This document shows positions 57,401 to 64,000 of a stretch of DNA of 64,000 bases, piece by piece. The stretch covers positions 43,064,896 through 43,128,895 of the forward strand of contig OZ029916.1 in the NCBI GenBank assembly GCA_964023275.1, given 5' to 3'. The stretch comes from Norana najaformis (lineage: Eukaryota > Annelida > Clitellata > Crassiclitellata > Hormogastridae). Position numbers and translations under genes: made by a program. Positions within the stretch are counted from its first letter, which is position 1, and each line of letters opens with the position of its first letter. The notes beneath the pieces are model-generated. The model did no database searches. It saw only the letters and a list, made by a program, of their open reading frames with translations, and was not told the origin of the DNA.

Positions 57401-60400
57401 GAAGCACGCAAAGCAGATGAAAGAAGCTCAGTTGCTTGTGAATCAGGCTGTTGCGGAGGCTGGTGAGGCACAGAGGACATCGCAGATTGCAAGACAACGT
57501 TTTACCAATCTCGAGGAAGAACTTAAAGAAAAGACGGAACACGCGAATCAACTCACAGCGCTTCTGCACGATAAGAATGAAAAACTGATTCATCTGTTGG
57601 ATCAATCCTTTGAAATACAGGTACCTAGGAGGACTTAATTAATATAGCGCCTTTATGCATGTGCATCTTGCAAAAACACTGCATTAGATTAGATATAGAT
57701 TACTTAATAAGGCTGTTGGATACCAGCACAAGAGGCCTTTTGATTCGATTAGAAAATTACTGAGGTGATTAGATATCAGCATGAGTGAAATAATTTGGAT
57801 TAGATTAGGTTAGAATTTATTCTAACCTGATTTTATCTAGTTACTATTCTGTTTACAATTGAAACCAGCAAAACTGTTAATTGCAGTGATTAGCTAGTGA
57901 TAACATTTAGTTTCTAGCAAAGCATCTTGCTGTGCCCCATACCTGATAAGGTTGGGCTCTTGGGCGTTCTCTGTAGCTGGTCCAAAGCTTTGGAATTCAC
58001 GGCCCATTTCAGTTTAGCTCGTTCTGTCAATTCTTTTATGTCATTCAGGTCTAACTAAAGACGCATCTTTTTCAACTTGCTAGCCCACAGTAGCCTGGCT
58101 TCTGGTTTCTCTGACCTGTCAGAATTCGACCCGGCTTCTGCAATGGGTTATGATTTTGGATTGCGATTTTGATATGAAGCAACCATCGACTGATGCTTTG
58201 AGCATTGTGATAATGACGCTGTAGAAGTCTTTAGATTATATTAGATTTAAAGCGTAAAATGTCTGTTGTCTGCTTGGAGCAGAACGTATTGTTGACTGAT
58301 GGTTGTGCTGCTTACAGAAACTGTCAGACAAATTGGCCTCTGCACTGAAAAGGTGTGAACTGAGAGAAGAGGAAAATCGTCTGCTGAGGAAAGGCTTCGA
58401 CGAACGTCTGCAACGCATTGAGGTGAATCCTGACAACAGGACGGCCTTATTCAAGGAAACGGAGGAAGAAATCATATCCCTGAAAATTAAGAAGCAGAAG
58501 CTGATGCAGGAAAATGCAGACGACAGAAGAAAATGGGAAGAATCTGTTTTCAAGCTAGAAGAACAAGTAAGTAACAATTAGCAAATACCAGAGATCTTCC
58601 GCAAAGCATGGGTCGTTATATTATAAATTCTCATATAAATTTTGATTGTTATTCAGATGACTTAGATGGCACGGCAAAGTGAAGACTTGACAAAGACACC
58701 TTTTAAGAAATGTCAAGATTAGGAAAAATCAGACGACTTCGATCAGTCAGTCACATAAGCCGTATAATCCCTAGCGGATTGTCTGTCTTGAATTTGTGCA
58801 GATAGTAACATCAAAGATTATTATTGCAGCGCTTCTGTCTTATGACTAAGCATCAGTCGGTGGTGCTGAGCAATTGATTGTGAAGGGCTTGCTGAAGATC
58901 CCTACACATTAACTGTCTCAAGGGAGGCTCAAACTTGTACTCTCCACATTACAAGCCAAGCGCTCTAACCAATGGATTACCCTGCTTCACAATGGTGATA
59001 CTGAGGCCTTAGACTGTTTGACAGTGGTGTCTGTGTCAGTGACTAAGTTCATGTAATGGACCTGAGATTTGAACTCAAGTTAAAGAGGTGGATGCATTGG
59101 CTACTATTTCATAAAAGTAAAGTATCCCATATCCCACAAGTGAGACGTAGGGGAGACGCTCGTCTCCTTTTCTTGGTCCTTGAGCCGGCAGTGGATGAAT
59201 CCCAGTGTCCTGGACACGGGGCCATTGCATCGTGGGACTGTTTACTTCCCAGCTTATGCAGGTACCAAATTATTCCGCTTGGTGATGGAGGAACAGTGTG
59301 TGCAAACAACTTGCCCAGGGTCGTTACACGGAGTTAACGCAACCTCATAACCATTTACCAAACGCATTACTGATAGACCACCATGCCGCATCATTTCACG
59401 GTACATTTTGATTCATCTTTCAAATGCAACTGTGTTGAGAGGTCCTTTCAGAAAGCAGTAGTATTTATATAACTCCAGGTTCCTTATATGTGCCGACTTT
59501 CGTCTATGGTACGCATACAAAACTTATGCTCAGACACACCATTCTCAAAACATAAATTTCAGTGAAATGCAGAAACTTAAGTTATTTGAAAATGTGTTTT
59601 GTAGCATCGAATTGATTTGAGGAATATCAGAAAAGCAGAGGAAGCAATTGGCCAACTGGATGAAAAAATCGAAAGAATCCGATTGGTGAGTTTAAGCAGC
59701 ATTTGCGCGATTGTGTTTCTTTTCGTCGTGCTCCTGGTGTTTTCTGTGTTTGGCAGTTGATATGACTTTAAAGTCAATGCATGTTATCCAGTTTTTCAAC
59801 TTATGTGGTGCACTTCATAGCCTCATAAGTCCATGGGTTCATCAAGCTTTGGTGTTGATTGCATGTCTAACTCTACTGCTCTATTGACTTCTGTCTTCTG
59901 CCAATAGGCTCAGTTGGTGCGCATCTGTCTCGGATCCATTCCAGACATTATCCAGGCTTTCTGTGTTTGGTCTGTCTCTGATCCCTGTGCCAATGGTCAA
60001 ACACAACTTGTTTGACCATTTGGTGTTATCAGTCCTACAGATGTGTCCAAAGAGTTCCCTTTCCCTTACTAGCTGCACAATGTTTAGTGTGCAACCCACT
60101 CGGTCATACCTAAAGAACTTGGTTATACATCAAGCGAAATTCCTTTTATGTGCCTTGAGGAATATAAGTTTGTCCTTATGGGTATTCATGCATACTGACA
60201 GTAAGATATCCCAAGCTAACACAGCGCTAAAGAAGTCGTAAATGTAGATAAGGTGTGCAACAAGGTTGTAGTATAATTAATATGTGTAAGCTTCTGTCTT
60301 GCTTTGATCCTAACAGTTGGCTAATTTGTTGTTTTAGGCTTTACTGCCGCATGTAAATATTCTCAAAACTGACGAAAAGTTACATCAGATACTGCGTGAA

Positions 60401-60418
60401 ATCCGGGCATTAGACTGA
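45476..60418 (+). CDS. Astrin/SPAG5-like coiled-coil protein, 19 exons, 1042 aa
   Basis: Exons: 45476-45574, 47252-47524, 48036-48187, 48937-49141, 49723-49920, 50513-50638, 51192-51284, 51672-51931, 52721-52783, 53854-54028, 54294-54427, 55181-55343, 55638-55893, 56106-56185, 56773-56957, 57365-57620, 58318-58566, 59605-59685, 60338-60418 (stop TGA). All phases agree and the total is 3129 nt. The ATG has a good context (aaatATGG). Residues 34-124 are basic and rich in S/T-P sites (KTPLQ, YSPVTP, SRTPHT, SKTPNT, LSPLN). Coiled coil runs from about 125 to 645. A second basic S/T-P linker (ARTPVTRTPVP, ARRRSG) covers 648-732, then coiled coil again. The last 53 residues (LRNIRKAEEAIGQLDEKIER, then ALLPHVNILKTDEKLHQIL) resemble, from memory, the end of human astrin, a spindle and kinetochore protein. 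Function as a mitotic CDK-regulated spindle protein is inferred. Any long coiled-coil protein could mislead here. Confidence 0.85.
46617..46760 (+). mobile_element. SINE family A, headless, worn
   Basis: Reads cgtacacggggaaactaaat, tgggctgcgatggtgaagga and gcagggtcaaggccatatgg, in intron 1 of the astrin-like gene. Confidence 0.75.
48255..48550 (+). mobile_element. SINE family C, sense, full length with (AAGGT)n tail
   Basis: The tRNA-like head reads cgatagtctgttggtaacac and a worn B box, followed by aaccctgggcaagttgcttg. The body reads gtcaccaagcagtagaattt and ggcgtaagctgggaagtaaa. It ends acatctcacttgtggaatat and aaggtaaggtaaggta, in intron 3. Confidence 0.85.
51955..52180 (-). mobile_element. 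SINE family C, antisense, worn
   Basis: Starts at the tail side (aaagtatcccatgtcccaca, agtgagatagaggaggcact) and includes gggacgtgcaaacaacttgc. The middle is replaced by other sequence. It begins about 20 bp past the donor of exon 8. Confidence 0.65.
52500..52672 (-). mobile_element. SINE family B, antisense
   Basis: Complement of the family B order: gtagcactgctgtttaagca, gaagagcttgctcaagatca, gaggagactcaaaccctctc (B-box side) and actctaccacttggccaccg (head). It lies in intron 8. Confidence 0.7.
52975..53216 (+). mobile_element. SINE family A, most complete copy including tRNA head
   Basis: Head with A-box-like tagctacattggtaaaagc and B-box-like ggttctcgtacc, then atttgaatctcgggctagca, the body (shortened near cattcaaacagtcagc), ggtcaaggccatacag and the tail acgtacatttacattt. 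It lies in intron 9. Confidence 0.85.
53345..53760 (-). mobile_element. SINE family C, antisense, with another retroelement end inserted
   Basis: Family C sequence (cttgagcagacaatggatga and, later, ggacttgccatttacttccc, tgtgtgcaaacaacttccc) is interrupted at about 53425-53610. The interruption is a LINE-type 3' end (aaaacttatatagcacattt, cctcacaaatgtgctgcag). It lies in intron 9. Confidence 0.65.
54772..54940 (+). mobile_element. SINE family A, nearly headless
   Basis: Reads tctctcaggctggcacggtc, ggcgcccattaaaacggaca, atgagcagggtcgaggcata and ttgtacatttacgtg, in intron 11. Confidence 0.85.
57050..57215 (+). mobile_element. Two SINE family A fragments in tandem
   Basis: 57050-57170 is the 3' half with an acatttacattt tail. 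57172-57215 restarts in the head-proximal block (aggctagcacggtccataca) and stops. Both lie in intron 15. Confidence 0.7.
57945..58255 (+). mobile_element. LINE 3' end, second family, with GATTA-type tail
   Basis: A remnant of the ORF C-terminus in worn form (tggaattcacggcccatttc, taaagacgcatctttttcaa) is followed by gacccggcttctgcaatggg, aacgctgta-type end and ttagattatattagattta. It lies in intron 16. Confidence 0.7.
58815..58992 (-). mobile_element. SINE family B, antisense
   Basis: Carries gcgcttctgtcttatgacta, agggcttgctgaagatccct, tcaagggaggctcaaacttg and ccaagcgctctaaccaatgg, in intron 17. Confidence 0.8.
59112..59395 (-). mobile_element. SINE family C, antisense, nearly full length
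   Basis: Carries aaagtatcccatatcccaca, gacgtaggggagacgctcgt, gtcctggacacggggccatt, cagggtcgttacacgg and the head complement ttactgatagaccaccatgc, in intron 17. Confidence 0.85.
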
Positions 60419-61034
60419 AGGTTTTTGGATTTTACTGGAAGAACCTTCTGAACTTTTGTTTTTACCAAGTGTCTTACTTCTGATTCTGATTTGGGTTTTT
60501 GAAGTTAAAATCAGCCTTTTCCATCTGTGAAAACTGACTGGTCTGTGCATGATTAGTTATATGTGGCGAAAAGTGGTCAGACCTGTAGTTATCAAACCCT
60601 GGGTCGCATGAGCTTTTGAATAGGCTGTGGCATGCTTGATTCCCATCCCTTTGGTGAAGACTAAATTCTGACAAGAGCAGAAACAAATTAGGGAGAGTCA
60701 ACAATGAAACTAAACAATAAGGTCTTCATGGTTTGTGTAGGAGACTTCAAATTATTTGGTTAATCAAGATCATATCTGTGAAATAGTGTTTGAGTCACAA
60801 ATGTGATTTCCGACTTGCTGGCTGACCAAAAAGATCTGCTAGCTACTGGGTTTGAGACTATAACTTTGATAAACTGCACACGTACTGGTCGTTAAAACGT
60901 TAAATGCCTTTGTCGACAATATTTTCTTGTATGATTGATCACTTGTTTCGTTTGAATTTCTTAATACATTTTGTTTGGTGTTTAACTTATTAGTGTTCCC
61001 TGTCAGTGTATCTTTTCAGTCTAAGCAATTGGAG
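60419..61034. other. Astrin-like gene 3' side
   Basis: No AATAAA before the transposon end; only variants such as AATAAG near 60715. No gene or repeat recognised. Confidence 0.5.
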
Positions 61035-61253
61035 TTTGACGTTTTCAATTGAAAACACTGGCCAACACATAATTTGTTGCCTCAAATGTTAGAACTGTTT
61101 CTGGGTATATTTGACCTGCTGATTCCAGAAAAGGCACCAGTTTTCTCCCAGCAGGTCTAGTTTTCGAGATATAGAACATTATGCCATATACCAGTCCTTG
61201 CCTCTGCTCGCCCATAAAACATAAGGCTATAGCTATAATTATGTAGTGCTCAA

Positions 61254-61259
61254 TTTATT
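61254..61259 (-). terminator. Candidate polyadenylation signal of the transposase-like gene
   Basis: AATAAA on the minus strand (plus TTTATT), about 115 nt past the stop at 61372. Confidence 0.4.
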
Positions 61260-61371
61260 ATGTGATACACTAAATAAACATAATAATACAAATACTTAAA
61301 AGAAAATGGTAGTACCTGAAACTGTACTTATATGATACCAAACAGAACAAGTTTGTTATAAAAATTTCAAG

Positions 61372-63075
61372 TCATTCGACACCGAAGAAGGTCCTTTTGT
61401 ACGATTTCCGAGTGTGGCATCTGCCGGAACAATCGCGCATAATATTCCAGCAATAGTCTGCCATCATGTGTGCATCCCATCTTCCTTGATATCGATTTTC
61501 CATTGTTTTGATGTCTTGGTGAAATCTTTCACCTTGCTCTTCGCTGAAGTCACCAAGATTCTCTGGAAAGCGATCTAAGTGACTGTGGAGATAATGGACT
61601 TTAATGCTCATGTTGCAGCCAAGCTTGTTGAAATGAAGAAGCATATCCTCTACTAGTTGTGCATAATTGTCTCCCTTCTTGTTGCCAAGAAAATTTTTAG
61701 TTACAAGAACAAAGGAAGACCAGGCACAAGATTCGATTTCATTCATTGATGGTATGAAAAGTGGGTCATTCATAAGTTGCCTGATCTGTGGACCATCGAA
61801 GATTCCAGCCTTCAATTTTTCCATTGTAATTCCTGGTAACTTGTGTACTATGTATTCGAAGCATGAACCTTCTTTATTCAAAGCCCTGACAAATTCTTTC
61901 ATCAGGCCTAGCTTTATATGTAGTGGTGGCAGTATGATCCTATCTCGTGCCACCAAAGATTCCTTGATTACATTTTGAGCTCCAACCACCATGTCTTTCC
62001 TCGAAGGCCAATCTTTTCTTGTCCAATGTTCATGCTTGGCTCTACTGTCCCAAAGACACAAAAAGCAGGGATACTTTGTGTAGCCACTTTGTTGACCAAG
62101 GAGGAAATTTACCATCTTCAAGTCTACACAAATTACCCATTGATGTTCTTTGTATTTTATCTTTTCCAGTACTAAAGAGATGGCATTGTACTCTTCTTTC
62201 ATCCTGGTGGAGTGACCGATTGGAATAGAACCAAATTTGTTGCCGTTATTTAAAAGCACACATTTCAGACTACGTTTTGAACTGTCGATAAAAAGACGCC
62301 ACTCATCTGGGCTGTAATCCGACAGACCAATTTTCTTCAATAAGTTGCTGATGTCATTACAGAATACTAGGTTGTTGTCTTCGGTAAAGAATGGCAGCAA
62401 ATCCTTTTCTCTGTTTCTATAAATTGTAATTTTCGTTCCAGGCTGAAGTGCATTCTTTTCCTTTAGTCTGGACGCAAGCAATTCAGAGGACTCTTTGGAA
62501 AGATTTAAGTCCCTGATCAGATCACTCAACTCTTTTTGGTCAAAACGTTCACTGTGTGAAGTTGATTGGAAATCACTGTCACTGCCCCCACTTTCTTCAC
62601 TTTCGTCATCTTGTCCGATATTGGACATGCAAGTCTCATCGTCTGAGAGCTGAGGTAGTTCGCGAAAAGGTGGAACTGGTACAATATCCGAATGCGGAAC
62701 AGGTCTCCTGGCTGAAGGTATATCAGGGTAAGACAACTTGTGACGATTATTTCGATTGATGCCTATGATATTAACCATACAAAAGTAACAGTCGTCGAAG
62801 TGGTTTATCTGTTCCCTCCAAACCATCGGTACACCAAATTTCAGGCAGCTTCTCTTTCCAATTGTCCAGTGGCGCAATTGTTCAATACAAGTTTTGCATA
62901 CTGTATGAGGAGCCCATTGCTTATCTTGATCTCCAAGTTTGACACCAAAATAACCTACATATGCTCTTTTTACAAACTCAGAAATCGGTTTCCTGTTTGC
63001 TTTTAGTGTGTATTCCCCACAAATGTAGCAGAATATGTCTGGATGGTTAATGCAGCTCCGTCTGGAAGTAGCCAT
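61372..63075 (-). CDS. Transposase-like zinc-finger protein, 567 aa, intact
   Basis: Single uninterrupted exon; ATG at 63075-63073 in a fair context (ggttATGG). The N-terminus has C16-x2-C19 and C60-x2-C63 (FCYICGE, VCKTCIEQL), a C2C2 finger spaced like DNA-binding ZAD/THAP-type domains, plus DCYFC (C96, C99). An acidic linker (145-165) follows. The rest looks like an RNase H-like DDE/D fold: FIDSS (D264), ICVDLKMVNFLLG (D318), an inserted CFLC pair (C337, C340), ILPPLHIKLGLMK (H386), and EEQGERFHQDI (E516), then YQGRWDAHMMADYCW. These catalytic assignments are inferred. I recognise the protein as a multi-copy family in many invertebrate genomes, usually listed as uncharacterised. I cannot place it in a named transposon superfamily. 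Confidence 0.8.
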   Translation of the reverse strand: MATSRRSCINHPDIFCYICGEYTLKANRKPISEFVKRAYVGYFGVKLGDQDKQWAPHTVCKTCIEQLRHWTIGKRSCLKFGVPMVWREQINHFDDCYFCMVNIIGINRNNRHKLSYPDIPSARRPVPHSDIVPVPPFRELPQLSDDETCMSNIGQDDESEESGGSDSDFQSTSHSERFDQKELSDLIRDLNLSKESSELLASRLKEKNALQPGTKITIYRNREKDLLPFFTEDNNLVFCNDISNLLKKIGLSDYSPDEWRLFIDSSKRSLKCVLLNNGNKFGSIPIGHSTRMKEEYNAISLVLEKIKYKEHQWVICVDLKMVNFLLGQQSGYTKYPCFLCLWDSRAKHEHWTRKDWPSRKDMVVGAQNVIKESLVARDRIILPPLHIKLGLMKEFVRALNKEGSCFEYIVHKLPGITMEKLKAGIFDGPQIRQLMNDPLFIPSMNEIESCAWSSFVLVTKNFLGNKKGDNYAQLVEDMLLHFNKLGCNMSIKVHYLHSHLDRFPENLGDFSEEQGERFHQDIKTMENRYQGRWDAHMMADYCWNIMRDCSGRCHTRKSYKRTFFGVE

Positions 63076-63617
63076 AACCTTAAGGATGTTCGCATCTGAG
63101 GAATTAAGTGACTAACCTAAAAAATAGTAAGAACATGTAGTTATTTAATGTTCACATTCACAGATTGTTCTTGCGACCGACTCTTAATATGCCCTAAGAC
63201 GACTGCGGCTGCTCTAGCTTTCAGGAGGCGGTTTATATAGGCTATAAATGCTGACTTCAGCATAATCTATTTACATAGTTCGAAACCATGAAACGCTGTA
63301 TAAGCACAAATAAATTCTAAATGAGGCCATGAATTTAGTGCTGAGTAAGCTGTAGGCTACGGAATAGTTATTTCGTTGAATCAGCAATATCTCAGCACGC
63401 GGCAAGATATGCTGATTTTACATTATAAGGATGTAGACATTATATGAATCAGCAAGAATTATAATTAGCCATAAATAAAGCTTATTATGACATTTTAGTT
63501 TTGCCAAAGACATCGTTTAAAGAGTGGACTGGGTTTTCTTTACAAAATCGACGATATCTCAGAAACTAGACCTGATGCACTCAATCCAATGACATTTTTG
63601 ACGTTTTCAATTGAAAA

Positions 63618-64000
63618 TTATTTGCTCTAGGGTGCTTTCTTTTATCCATCCAGTCCAATATGAGGGCAGTATCGTCAATTTGGTCTCGTGTTTTTCACAC
63701 TTGGTTCTGGAGAGTGGGATTGCTCTCGGTATATGACCATTTCATGTCCACTGTCTCCTGCGTATTGTAGCTATCAGCAGCGATTTTTTTCATGGGTTTT
63801 ATTCCAATGAATTGAGCTACTCCTTACTGCAAAAGCATTCACGTGCCTCAGATTTCTGCCTTCTTGTTCGTGTGCTATAAAGGATAGAATGTAGTGCAGC
63901 ACTTTAAAGAAGAGAACTAGGAAAGTGCCATCGTAAACGAAAATTAATGGTGTGCAGTTGGCACACTTGCAGAATGGTTGCATCTTGTATTTGGATCATG
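63618..64000. other. Right edge of the window, nothing recognised
   Basis: Unique-looking sequence with short open frames only. No splice-bounded exon, repeat family or RNA gene seen. Confidence 0.5.

Larger units (their letters stand above)
61152..63574. repeat. 21-bp inverted repeat pair flanking the transposase-like gene
   Basis: Only 61152-61172 and 63554-63574 are the repeat. They differ at two adjacent bases. Confidence 0.85.
61035..63617 (-). mobile_element. Candidate intact DNA transposon with inverted-repeat ends
   Basis: A single-exon transposase-like gene lies between two matching ends. 61152-61172 and 63554-63574 are inverted copies (19 of 21 bp, caggtctagttt..gagatat). Farther out, the palindrome TTTTCAATTGAAAA occurs at 61042-61055 and 63604-63617. 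The exact outer ends and target-site duplication are not settled. The arms between palindrome and inner repeat differ in length (about 96 versus 29 bp). Confidence 0.65.

Overview
This window is animal nuclear DNA. Its genes are split by many short-to-medium introns with GT-AG borders. It also holds LINE and SINE copies and long microsatellites. The families present (tropomyosin, TNFAIP8/TIPE, F-box/LRR, BTB, an astrin-like spindle protein) fit a bilaterian. The LINE with a 2A-like peptide and the many TAGGCCTA palindromes suggest a marine invertebrate, either an invertebrate deuterostome or a lophotrochozoan. The sequence alone does not decide which.

Layout from left to right: (1) 36-9184, plus strand: the last seven exons of an F-box/LRR gene whose 5' end lies outside the window. 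(2) 14325-14884, minus strand: a complete TNFAIP8/TIPE-family exon of 186 aa whose start codon appears to be split by an intron. (3) 20888-22811, plus: a two-exon BTB/POZ gene of 255 aa with a C-terminal CxxC-x8-CxxC motif. (4) 28421-37144, plus: a nine-exon tropomyosin whose exon lengths equal those I know from vertebrate tropomyosins and sum to exactly 284 codons, although the protein is quite diverged. (5) about 39942-43775, minus: a full-length-looking CR1/L2-type LINE with one open frame of 1141 aa carrying a 2A-like motif, endonuclease and reverse transcriptase. At least eight 5'-truncated copies of its 3' end are scattered through the window. (6) 45476-60418, plus: a 19-exon gene for a 1042-aa coiled-coil protein that resembles astrin/SPAG5 at its C-terminus. 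(7) about 61035-63617, minus: an intact single-exon 567-aa transposase-like gene between inverted-repeat ends.

The space between is dominated by three tRNA-derived SINE families (called A, B and C here), other LINE 3' ends, and tandem repeats. The tandem repeats include two (TA)n tracts of over 100 bp, a 12-bp minisatellite of about 630 bp in a tropomyosin intron, a 24-bp satellite containing POU octamers in an F-box intron, and two perfect foldbacks centred on AT tracts.

The host genes are unrelated in function and form no operon. All exon chains were joined by reading splice sites by eye and checking that phases and total length agree. No transcript or database evidence was available.
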